Assembly: GCA_910589415.1 (NCBI GenBank)
Contig: OU342636.1
Location: 41,741,735 to 41,805,734 of the forward strand
From: Malachius bipustulatus
Lineage: Eukaryota > Arthropoda > Insecta > Coleoptera > Melyridae
DNA length: 64,000 bases
Direction of reading: 5' to 3'
Translations under genes and position numbers: made by a program
In this document: positions 1 through 9,195 of the stretch, piece by piece
How positions within the stretch are numbered: position 1 is the stretch's first letter
Layout of the letters: every line of letters starts with the position of its first letter
The notes under the pieces: generated by a model
Databases searched by the model: none
What the model was told of the DNA's origin: nothing
The model's input: only the letters and a program-made list of their open reading frames with translations

Positions 1-36
1 AAAAGTGCATAGAAAAAAATCACATTTGTAAACTTG

Positions 37-345
37 CAGAGATGTCGCTCTACTTAAACCACACTGAGAACCGTGTAACTGGCCGACTTAAGATGGTGGG
101 AGCTTCCATGCATTCGACAACATCCTCCAGATACTCCGGATGCAGCACACTGATGAGCCCCAATAAGGCAAACAAGTGTCTGCTTGTTCTGGTACGCTGG
201 TGGCTCTGCTGTTATTTGTATGGAGGCTCCCGTGGTTGGAGTTTCGGGCACTGCCAATATGACAAATGTTAGGGTGATGGAGGAATACTTTGACCCCATT
301 TAACAGGCTAGTAATTGCACTTTATGTACTTTATACTCAAGCTGC
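37..345 (+). mobile_element. Hammerhead-bearing dispersed repeat, decayed copy
   Basis: This segment aligns by eye over about 300 bp with 7883-8200: the same GATGTCGCTCTAC start, a shared central block and the same ACTTTATACTC end. It contains a hammerhead-type core. CTGATGA is at 150-156, the stem II strands are 157-159 and 167-169, and GTC is at 178-180. The G that should open the GAAA box is missing (the junction reads GGCAAAC), and two bases are lost from the 3' strand of stem I at about 182. Short open frames on both strands here show no recognisable protein. I read it as a non-coding retroelement copy (retrozyme-like or Penelope-derived) whose ribozyme is probably dead. Confidence 0.6.
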
Positions 346-2244
346 ATTCACTGTTTTATTTAGGACCAATAAATTCGAAACATGAGATCGGAGACCCATA
401 TTAATACGTTATTGTATTTGTCTTTCTCAGTAGTTTTAGAAAATTGGAAAAATTGTAGGCCATTGCATTAAAAAATGAATAGCTTAGCGTCATAACCGCA
501 TATATGTTACGGTTAAAGTGTTTACTTAGCTAGTTTATAGACTAGCTTATAGACTAGTACACAAGCTATTTAAACGTCTGGTTATTTTGATGGAAACTCA
601 TCTTTCAACAAAAATGACTAGGACTACTGGTTTGTTTCTGTACTATCTAGCTAGTTTACAAACTATACAAGATTTACTGACAAAGTACAAACCAGAAGAC
701 AATAATTACACAAATTAACCAGTGTTTTTGGCTAGTTTACAAACTATCCACACTATTTGGATAAAGTGTAAAGTAAACTAAATATTCCTAGTAAAAATAA
801 ACAACTTTAGTTGGTTAGTACTTATGTATTATACCTATAGGAGCATTTATCGGCTTAACAAAGCATTAATATTACTACTAAAAAATAAGTACTTACCTAC
901 GTAACATAAAAATAACATTTTCAATACACGCTACGAAAATTAAACCACAAAACGTAACAGAAACTCAAAACATTGAAACCACATTATACTTATTATTTAT
1001 TGGAGCAAGTTGCACTGTTGTGGCACTTGCTGTTACACGTATATCCAGAAGCAGGACTTTTAGACCTTTTTATTTATGTAATTCTTCTTGCATTGACAGC
1101 GCACATAACCTTGACTTTATGTGAAACATTATTAGAAAAATAACTATAAAACAGAAGATCTGTCTGTATAATAAGAGCGATTGAAACCCGTAGTTTACTC
1201 GTTACAATGTGAATGCTTGATCAAATTCTTTCCTGTGCCCTGTGCCGAACCCATGCTGGCATGTGCCTTGACCATTGCTTGCAGTATAGTGAGAATCGGC
1301 CTTAATTATTGTAGTTTCAATATTAATCAAGGTGTAGTGGGTCTTTTTCCCTTCGATCCCAGAAACAACCCCGCCGAATGACCCGATTAGTTTCCAGAAA
1401 CCGTAACCCGAAATTCGCAACGGTTTTTGAGGATTTAACAACATTTCATTTTTAGGTTATTACCCATTTTTGGGTCACTTGACATTTGTGAAGAACAAAA
1501 AAATAATTTTTGGGAAGAGCGACCTCAAAAACATATACCCCCCTCCCCTTTTTTTTGGGTCTTACAGTCTTTTTCTCTTGGTTTTCCTCTTTTGTCAATT
1601 GCTTTTCCTAGTACCTATGTCAAATGATTTTCTTATTTTTCCAGAATTTAGTCATTGATTTATCAATCAATTTCCTTTTTTGTCAAATCAGTTTCACTTT
1701 ATGTCAATAATTGTTTTTCTTATTTACGTGCAGTAACAGTCTTATAAACATTGGAAAAGTATTTGATATAAAGGGAATCTAATTTGCCAAAAAGGAATTT
1801 CAATTGAAAAATCCCACTGACGTTTGATAAATGGGACAACAATTTGGAAAAGCAGTTGACAAAAGACGAAAACCAAAAGAGAAAGACTGTAATCATTCCC
1901 TACCCGGACTATATTATGTCTCTTAAAAAAATCGTCAAATATGATGAAGAATTTTGTAATTTTGTAATTTTTTGTGATTCTTATTTACAAGTTTGTTTTA
2001 ACATTTACCCCCTAAGAAACGAGGAGTTTCATCAGCTCATCTCAGTTAACATTTTGAAGAAGCATTAAAGTTTTTCTTGTGATGATGTGAGCTATTAGAG
2101 ACTTCTCTGAATGGACTTATTTTATTTTGATTATCATTACACAGTAGACAATGAGTCTACTTCATGGATTCAATTATTACAGACATGAAAATTATTTTCC
2201 TAATCTGGCATTGATCTGAAATGGTTTTGTAATTTGTTTACAAA
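346..2244. other. AT-rich stretch without recognised gene
   Basis: I recognise no gene here. A short motif, GCTAGTTTACAAACTA or a close variant, recurs near 528-552, 649-667 and 730-748. Open frames at 1181-1444 and 1844-2068 are short and match no family I know. The second could in principle be an upstream exon of the zinc-finger gene, but nothing supports that beyond its position. Confidence 0.5.
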
Positions 2245-2465
2245 TACAGGGTGTCTCAAAATTGACGCCCGTGCTCTTGAGGTTTAATTAATGGAGCTAA
2301 AAAATGTTATCTAGGAGACCATGGTATGGATCCACCTCTTCCACCTCTCTTTTGTTGAAATGTTAAATTTTTCCTCTTTTCAACAATAGCTTTTTAACGA
2401 AGCGCAAACGGAAAATTTTTCACTCTACTTTCAATTTTTTTTTTAGTTCCATTAATATAAAAATG
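2245..2465. mobile_element. Truncated foldback with TACAGGGTGTC end
   Basis: It begins TACAGGGTGTC. The block at about 2281-2306 (GTTTAATTAATGGAGCTAAA) returns in inverted form at about 2434-2462. The right arm stops before a matching terminal ACACCCTGTA, so this looks like a truncated foldback. It lies in the presumed intron, about 60 bp upstream of the zinc-finger exon acceptor. Confidence 0.5.
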
Positions 2466-2524
2466 TGTCTTATGTACAATTTTTTTTCCCTCTTTACTAA
2501 TATTGTTGTATTTTCTAACCGCAG

Positions 2525-3664
2525 GAACATATTGAAGTCAAGTGCGAAACTGAATTAGAGGTTGGAGCAGATATAATGCTCGAACATAACAATTATTCAC
2601 CGACAAGAAGAAAAAAGAAGGACATCGAACAAAATATCACCTGCGAAGTTTGTAAAGACACTTTTCCGAATAGAAATGTTTTGAAGGAACACATGAAGCA
2701 GCACGAAGGAAACTTTTCCTGCGATTTGTGCTGGAAAGTATTTCCCACTCTCCAACAGTTCAACATTCACAGAAGAGGCCATTTACTCGAAAGAAAATTT
2801 AAATGTGACAGTTGCGATAAAAGTTACAAGTTTAAACAACAACTTGAGATCCATTTACTAACCCATTCCGGTTTAAAACCTTTCACTTGTCACATTTGCG
2901 ATAAGTCATTTACGTTGGATCGACAACTACAAAATCATTTGAAAATTCATTCGGAAGAGAAACCTTATGTTTGCAATGTGTGTGGAAAAGCATTTAAATT
3001 GAAACAACAGCTATTGAATCACGATTTTACTCACCTAGATATCAAACCGTTCACCTGTGAGATTTGTTCAAAAGGATTTAAATTAAAACAACAATTGCAA
3101 AATCATCTAAAAGTACACGAGGACTTCAAACCTTTTGTTTGCAGGGTTTGCGATAAAGCTTTTAAATTCAAACAACAGTTGCAGAATCACTTGAAAGTTC
3201 ACGAAGGTAACAAAGAATTTTTATGTGAATTTTGCAAAAAGACGTTCATGTTTAAACAACAGCTTCAAATTCACTTGAAAATCCATTATGGAATCAAGGA
3301 ATTCCCGTGCGAGCATTGTTCTAAAGAATTTCGAACTAAGCAGCAATTGCAGAAACATCAAGACATGCATCTAAGAAAGGGTGAAAAAGTTTACAAACAA
3401 AAGAAGAGCACAAAAGTCATGTCTGAAGTTACTGTGGCTATAGCGGAACCGGTGACGGAAACCGAAACAAGTATAGACACGTTAGATAGCTTCTCAGACA
3501 ATACCCTAACACCATTGAAGCAGATGGAAGTTGACGGTCACATCCAGATGGATATTCACAAAGAAGCGGACATCATTTTAAGTTCTTACCCTTTAGATAA
3601 TTCATTAAAAACTAGTCACAGAAATGATCAATTGAATGGAGGACAATGCTTTCTCTCTATCTAG
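2525..3664 (+). CDS. C2H2 zinc-finger protein, 3' coding exon (nine fingers)
   Basis: This is a probable nuclear DNA-binding protein. Numbered from the ATG at 2576 (362 residues), nine C-X2-C-X12-H-X3-H fingers start at about residues 21, 47, 75, 103, 131, 159, 187, 215 and 243. A basic cluster, TRRKKK, lies at 10-15 and could be a nuclear localisation signal. An acidic, Ser/Thr-rich tail fills 275-362. Linkers are five residues from finger 3 on (SGLKP, SEEKP, LDIKP, EDFKP), in place of TGEKP. The frame stays open upstream of the ATG to a clear acceptor, a pyrimidine tract ending TTTTCTAACCGCAG at 2524, so I start the exon at 2525. The true start codon is probably in an exon not seen here. 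The stop TAG is at 3662-3664, followed by a donor-like GTAGGT. Fingers 3 and 5-9 repeat KQQL in the recognition helix, which suggests local finger duplication. The individual gene and its targets cannot be named. Confidence 0.9.
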   Translation, partial: EHIEVKCETELEVGADIMLEHNNYSPTRRKKKDIEQNITCEVCKDTFPNRNVLKEHMKQHEGNFSCDLCWKVFPTLQQFNIHRRGHLLERKFKCDSCDKSYKFKQQLEIHLLTHSGLKPFTCHICDKSFTLDRQLQNHLKIHSEEKPYVCNVCGKAFKLKQQLLNHDFTHLDIKPFTCEICSKGFKLKQQLQNHLKVHEDFKPFVCRVCDKAFKFKQQLQNHLKVHEGNKEFLCEFCKKTFMFKQQLQIHLKIHYGIKEFPCEHCSKEFRTKQQLQKHQDMHLRKGEKVYKQKKSTKVMSEVTVAIAEPVTETETSIDTLDSFSDNTLTPLKQMEVDGHIQMDIHKEADIILSSYPLDNSLKTSHRNDQLNGGQCFLSI

Positions 3665-3701
3665 GTAGGTACTCACTTTTAGTATTTTTTTTTTTAGCTT
3701 A

Positions 3702-4231
3702 TACAGGGTGTTAAGAAAATGACGGATAAACTCTTCAGTACATTGTAGGGGACACTCAGTAGAGTACGGGAAAAATTAAAAAAAAATTCTGGTCTTCAAT
3801 TTGGTGAGATAAAAAATGCCAAAGTTAACATTTTACTATCTTTGTTTTTCGGTATTTGCAAAAACTAGATGATTTTACAGATATAAAAAAGGGTACTTTA
3901 ATCGTTATCAATTAAAAAGATTGCTTAAGATGTAGTACTGGCTTGGAAAATTTAATAAGATTTTTTTTCTTTTCTAAGATGCTGAAAAAAAAAGCATTTG
4001 GCAACAACGGTTTTGATACCTTGACTACCTACATTGTTAGAAATGAGACGAAATTATCAAATACCAACTGTTGTCGTGTTAAACGTTGCCAAATTTATTG
4101 TTCAATATTTTGCTTAATTATATCTTTTAAAATGTAGCTCTGGAATTTTTTAAATTATTTTTCCCGTACTTTACTGAGTGTCCCCTACAATGTACTGAAG
4201 AGTTTATCCGTCATTTTCTTAACACCCTGTA
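3702..4231. mobile_element. MITE with about 76-bp terminal inverted repeats
   Basis: The left end (TACAGGGTGTTAAGAAAATG, 3702 on) and the right end (inverse, ending CACCCTGTA at 4231) match nearly perfectly for about 76 bp. The interior is AT-rich and non-coding. The TA at each end fits the target duplication of Tc1/mariner-type elements. It starts 37 bp after the zinc-finger stop codon, so it is in that gene's 3' UTR or in a downstream intron. Confidence 0.85.
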
Positions 4232-6460
4232 GAATAGGTATAGGTACAGTTATAGTTTGTCCAGTGAGTGTTGTCCGGTGTGATGCCACACTGATCCTGA
4301 CTAAACAATTTCATTTAATTCGATTTGATTCGTACATTTATTTCTAAGTCGAACCAGATGTGGTATCGCAGTTCGTGTCAGTGTTATAGTTACGCCACTA
4401 AAATACTTCACTAATATAAAGGATATAAATTATGTACTTAACTAATAATAGATGTATTTACAGGTAAGTGCAATTATGGATAAGCAGTTTCAAGTGCAGT
4501 AAAACAGTATGGTGATATAAACGTCTTAGGAAAATCTGAAGTGAAAATCTTCAGGAACTTTTATTCTTTTAAAGTCCATGACATTTATTTCAAAAGTATT
4601 TTCTATACTTCATAATTTAAGATGTAATCTTCTAAAGTTTGTTGAACGTTTTGTTATGTAATTATTATAATATTGTTTGTAAATTACTAAAGAATATTGT
4701 AAATTTTAAAACTAGTAGGTGTCTTTTTGTGCGATAATTTTTAATACTTCTGAAAGTACTTGTGTAGGTAATAAATTTTATTCCAAGAAATGTAACCAAA
4801 TTGCTTCCAGATTTTTGAATAAATATGGATTTGTCTTGAAAATCTGGAAGAAGATCTAGGTCATGCCTAATTTATTGTGATTGACTTCAAATCATTTTTC
4901 TACAGATGTTTGCAACATTAATGTAAAGGATTCGGGGGCATTTTCTCAATGTGAAAAAATTCTTAGTAGGATCAGGGATCGATCCAGGGGCCTTGTTTCT
5001 GATACATGACCCTTTAAATAAGCTACCAAAAAATTGTTTTTCTATCCTTAACTATTATTGATAAGTCGAATTTTGGTAATGTTTTTAAAATTGATACATC
5101 ACAACAGATTTTGAACAGCTTTTTGTTGAGAATTGTCTGTTGATGTCTACAAAAAAAAATTACATTTACAAATTTATCTACTTTTTTCCTCGAATACATT
5201 TTTATTTTTTCATGGTTAAGAAGATGAAAGCACTTACACCTGCTTGGTCTTTCTCTTACTTTAAAAATAATAAATAAACTAAAGAATTATTTACTTTTTC
5301 CACGGTTGGGAGTAGAAATCAATTTCTATGACATCAAAATTAAAACAGAAGGAACGTTTTTCATTGTTTGTTTATTTCGTATTTATGACAATAACTCAAC
5401 GACTACTAAATAAATGCTCAAATCCGAATACAATAATTCTGGTGCTACTTACTTCATAATGACAAACTATGTGTTTTTAAGTTAATGAGACCGTGGAAAA
5501 AAATAGTATATACCTACCATTCGGGTGAGATTTTATTTTGTCCTCGTGCATTGTAGCCCTCGGGGTTCAAATTGCACCTGTGCCAAAATAACGCATTTCT
5601 CTCCCTTATAGTATAATATACTATTAAAAAGTTACTTTATGGGGTAGCGTTGGATTTTCCATAAGATATTTGTTACGGAGAACTTTGAAACTTACAACTC
5701 TGCTGAAACTTTTGGACTTACAAATTACAAGTTCTACCAAATAAAGGGTAGTCACCTAGTCATCCTTAATTTAATCCATTTCATAGACAGTGAAAAACAC
5801 TTTGGTTGCTTTAAACATGGCTTTAGGTAATTTTAAGCGTAATTTACCAACATTTTGCTGTTAAAGGATTTTCATAATTTTAGAAAAACCTACTCATTCG
5901 ATGTTTGAGTAATCTTTTCATATGAGAAACAGGCTACCGAATTTGTAATATTAAATTTTAAAACTCCGTTTATAGTTTGTTTATGCTTAATAATTTGTAT
6001 ATGTATATATTATTATTATTATTATGATATTTATAATATAAAATATACTAGTGACAATTTATTAGTTTTTTTTTTTAATATTTAATAATCAATGCTTATT
6101 ATTGTAGAAAGGAAGGCTTGCTTTCCATGATAATAATTGTGAGGATCCATTAAGATACAATTATTAATCAGTACAGGTTACAATTTACAATACAATTTTA
6201 ATTCGGAATTAAATAAATATAACACCAAAAAAAATGGACTGACTTTACAGTGAAATAATATACATAATTATTTCCAAATTTCAGAGTCAGTTAACAGTGT
6301 GTTCTGATTTGTTTAAATTTTGACAGTTTAGTGACATTTGTAAAATTTATTGATTGACATTTTGGAACGCTAGAGGGAGGAAGATTAAAATGAGATTAAG
6401 TAATGTGCTATGAAATTTGAAAGTGCGCATCATGAATGAAATGGATTTGAACAAACACCA
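4232..6460. other. AT-rich stretch, no gene recognised
   Basis: No coding region is recognised. The stretch contains AATAAA-type polyadenylation signals (for example near 4770) that could serve the zinc-finger gene, one weak tRNA-like segment on the minus strand, and low-complexity TAT runs near 6000-6080. Confidence 0.5.
4964..5030 (-). repeat. tRNA-like fragment (B-box-like)
   Basis: On the minus strand the segment reads GGTAGCTTATTTAAAG, then GGATCGATCCCTG. These resemble the A and B boxes of a tRNA gene at roughly the right spacing. The arms do not fold into a convincing cloverleaf. It is more likely a SINE or tRNA pseudogene scrap than a functional tRNA. Confidence 0.3.
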
Positions 6461-6800
6461 TTTTTATTACATTTTTTCAGGCAATCTGAAAATGTAATAA
6501 TAAACAGGCTGTTTGATTTGAAACAAGAAAGCTGGTATTGACCACTGTTACGTGACATGCCTGTATAAAAATTTTTTGCAGAAAAAAATGTGCAACAAAA
6601 AATACTAATCGATGTGTCTGAGCATTTTTCGAACACGTCAGCATTTATTTATTATCGAATATTATTCCATTTGGCTGATACACACTGTATAACTGTTCTA
6701 TATTATAGCAGTGTTACACAGAGTGAGGCGCAAGATAGGGCATTTTTATATGGAGAAGTGTTGAAATTATAAATCTAAAAATTTGTATATGTATGAGCCA
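6461..6800. repeat. Fragments related to the 38-kb palindrome
   Basis: The block at 6461-6500 (TTTTTTCAGGCAATCTGAAA) matches 38526-38560. The block at 6713-6795 (GAGTGAGGCGCAAGATAGGG) matches 37981-38065 in the same orientation. This is therefore a second, rearranged and diverged copy of that repeat family. The small open frames here are not convincing genes. Confidence 0.55.
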
Positions 6801-7074
6801 TTCACTTATTTTGACGAAGTAGGAGGCCGTGTAAATTCGTATAAATGTTGTCATGCATTTATTGAAACTAAGTTAATTCAATTTTTCGCAAAATTTCTGG
6901 TAGCATGTCGATAAGCTGAACATAGTTGTCAGATCGATTTTTGTTACTTTTCATCTTTTGGCTTTAGATTTTGAAACATCTGACCTCTTATCTCATTTTA
7001 TGTGGTCGTACAGTATTTCTATTATTTTATTTAATAGGTACAACTTTAGAACTCATTTATTTACAAAAAATGGA

Positions 7075-7135
7075 ATACATTTATTTATTTATTTATTTAT
7101 TTATTTATTTTTTTTTTATTTATTTATTGACAATA
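7075..7135. repeat. (TTTA)n microsatellite
   Basis: A run of TTTA units is interrupted by a T tract. Such runs often mark the 3' tail of a minus-strand retroelement, but no element body is recognisable next to it. Confidence 0.8.
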
Positions 7136-7882
7136 GATAATTTTAACAGTAATAAAAATAATCACATCTTAAATTATTTCCCATCTAAACAGAGTTTGTG
7201 TTTGGGAAAGCAAATTATATAATTATACTATTTATATTTTAGTGAGAATCTACGTCTCCAATCCCCTCCTTCTTTCTCTTCCATTCTTTTTTAAACTACA
7301 AATTATTTCAAAAACAAAAAGGAAAAGAGAGAAACATAAAACTCACCCAAGCGGCGCTTCTGAGACGAAGAAGAGAGCCAAGATTCCTTTTGTATTGTAT
7401 AATCGTTCTTTAATGTTTTCCTCTCTACGTATTTTATGTTAGAACACTTGTACTTTTGCAAGAAGACTACATACTTCTGTGAAGCAATACTACACCATTT
7501 CTTTTTGTAGGAATATATTATTTAAATTATTAAAATTGGCGTATATGTAAGTGAGTATTTCTTTCTTATATTTATATTTGTTTTTTGTGTTATTAATTTC
7601 AGACTGTAAAAGGTTGAATATTTTAGGACCATAATATACCATGAATCTTTGTGAACCATGAATTATAATATGTATATAATTGGATATGATTTAGTTTGTA
7701 TATAAATACAGCAGGGTGTAGCACCTCATTCGAAGCGGTCTCTGTTGGCCAAACGATGGATTTTTCACAAAAAAAAAAAAAAAAAATTCAAATTCAAGTA
7801 TTGGATCACAACGGCGATGGTGACTGGCATTGGTGGTGTCTGAAACTGTAATAAATTTTGAGTGAACTTACGGTTAGTTCTT
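7136..7882. other. No gene recognised
   Basis: This is AT-rich sequence with a 20-base A run near 7770. A CAGGGTGT motif near 7723 may be a relic of a CAGGGTGT-ended element. Nothing else can be supported. Confidence 0.45.
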
Positions 7883-8200
7883 TAGAATGACCGCTAGATG
7901 TCGCTCTACTCTACACCAAACAGAGATCCATGTTGCTGGCTTATTTAAGACAGCCAAACTTCCATTCATCCGACGGCATCCTCCAGATACTCCGGATGCA
8001 GCACACTGAAGAGCCCCAATAGGGCGAAACACGTGTCTGTGCTTGTTCTGGTAGTCTGGCTGACTCTGCTGTTGGATGTGGAAGCTCTCTTGATTGGAGT
8101 TTCGAGCACTGCCTGCATGACAACTGTTATTGGCGATGAAGTAATTCTCTGACCCCACCTAGCAGGCTAGTAAATGCACTTGTATGTGCTTTATACTCGA
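7883..8200 (+). mobile_element. Hammerhead-bearing dispersed repeat, better preserved copy
   Basis: This is the second copy of the family seen at 37-345, in the same orientation. The shared region runs from GATGTCGCTCTAC to CTTTATACTCG. Open frames on the minus strand (7874-8158) exist but match nothing and are not conserved as protein between the copies. The conserved core is the ribozyme annotated at 7992-8051. Size and content resemble the short non-autonomous hammerhead retroelements (retrozymes) and the hammerhead-bearing terminal repeats of Penelope-like elements. I cannot tell which from two copies. Confidence 0.65.
7992..8051 (+). ncRNA. Type I hammerhead ribozyme with intact core
   Basis: This is a self-cleaving RNA fold. 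The CUGANGA box is at 8006-8012 (CTGAAGA; the N position is free). Stem II is GCCC 8013-8016 with GGGC 8022-8025, closed by the pentaloop CAATA. GAAA is at 8026-8029. Stem III is very short (A8029-T8036, C8030-G8035). The cleavage triplet GTC is 8035-8037, with the predicted cut after C8037. Stem I is GCACA 8001-8005 with TGTGC 8038-8042, a perfect 5 bp. Beyond an internal loop (TGCA/TTGT), CCGGA 7992-7996 pairs with TCTGG 8047-8051 with one G-U. Such an internal loop in stem I is typical of natural hammerheads that need loop-loop contacts. The short stem III is what is known from retroelement-borne hammerheads, some of which act as dimers. Activity is inferred, not shown. Confidence 0.8.
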
Positions 8201-8609
8201 AACGATCTACTTTCATTATTTATTATTATAAATTAATCGTTGAGTATACCTGCCATTTTTTTCTACCCTGTATATTGTACGGCGGCCCGTGGTCCATCAA
8301 ACGTAACGCGAAAATGTACCAGTATGAACGCAGTTATTGCTTATTAGCGTGATTAACATTTTCGCCCTAGTTTTTTCAATATTTTTTTCTCGAACCCCCC
8401 TCATTTTCGGGGGATATATTCCGCGCCACTAAACCCCCCGGCGCAGCAGAATCTATCTAATCTAATAAATAACATTTCTATTGGTGTTTAATTTTTACCC
8501 ACAAGAAATTGCTTTTTGTCCTCCCTTATAGGTAAACATTTCTTCTTAAGAGGAGGGGGGGATTTTTGTATCGCCACGCAGGCGGCAAATAGGCTAGGCC
8601 CGGTCCTGC
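8201..8609. other. No gene recognised
   Basis: This is non-coding by inspection. It holds short C and G runs and a CCCTGTA motif near 8268 that may be an element end, but no partner was found. Confidence 0.4.
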
Positions 8610-8723
8610 TCGGAATTTTTAGTTTAAGCTTGGAATTCTGAGTTTATAAAGTCGGAATTCCGAGTTTAAACTCGGAATTAAAGAAAATAAAACTGGTGTG
8701 CATGGCGCTTCTACGCCTTCGTA
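8610..8723 (-). mobile_element. Truncated foldback with GGAATTCCGAG units
   Basis: The right part (GTGTG-ATGGCGCTTCTACGCCTTCGTA, ending 8723) and the adjoining GTTTAAACTCGGAATT match the right end of the element at 23884-24205. About three imperfect 20-bp units precede it. The left terminal arm is missing, so this is a one-ended copy. Confidence 0.7.
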
Positions 8724-8964
8724 AACATGAGCCTAGCACAATATATATTTTGCCCATATCTTTTTAATTTTTGAAAATACAAAAATTATTTTTGTAGGCT
8801 TCAGTCATCAAGAGCTATCCATCTGACATTTCAAGATTTTTCAAAGACGACTGAAGCTCAAATCCAAAATAGTAGTCACTATAACTGCATGACATTACTG
8901 AAAAAGCAATTTCAGAGAAGCGGCACGCAGGAATTGATGTATAGGGACCTGGCGGCTGACCGTT

Positions 8965-9195
8965 GCTGATTGACACCCTGAGTTCACCTCCACTAAGTCA
9001 GGTCTTTGGTCAGGTTAGGTTTTTTTTTCAATTAAAATTTTAGGCCCTTTACAGCTTTTTTGTCTTCTATATTTTTATATTTTACTTTTTTTCTTTCATC
9101 TTCTTGAAATTTCAGGGAAAAACAAAAACCTAATCTGACCAATGACCTGAACTTAGTGGAAGGGGACTGGTGTAGAATAACGCAGGGTGTTAATC
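8965..9195. mobile_element. Small MITE with CACCCTG-type ends
   Basis: The left block, GACACCCTGAGTT then CCACTAAGTCAGGTCTTTGG and TCAGGTTAGG, returns inverted at 9128-9195 (CCTAATCTGACC, CTTAGTGGAAGG, CAGGGTGTTAATC). The spacer between the arms is about 90 bp of T-rich sequence. Confidence 0.6.

Noticed and set aside
54..299. Minus-strand open frame of 81 codons, with a counterpart at 7874-8158
   Set aside because: The similarity follows the DNA repeat and the ribozyme core. Substitutions do not favour third codon positions, and indels break the frame between copies.
1844..2068. Possible upstream exon of the zinc-finger gene
   Set aside because: No splice donor at its end that would join the exon at 2525, and no recognisable N-terminal domain such as ZAD.
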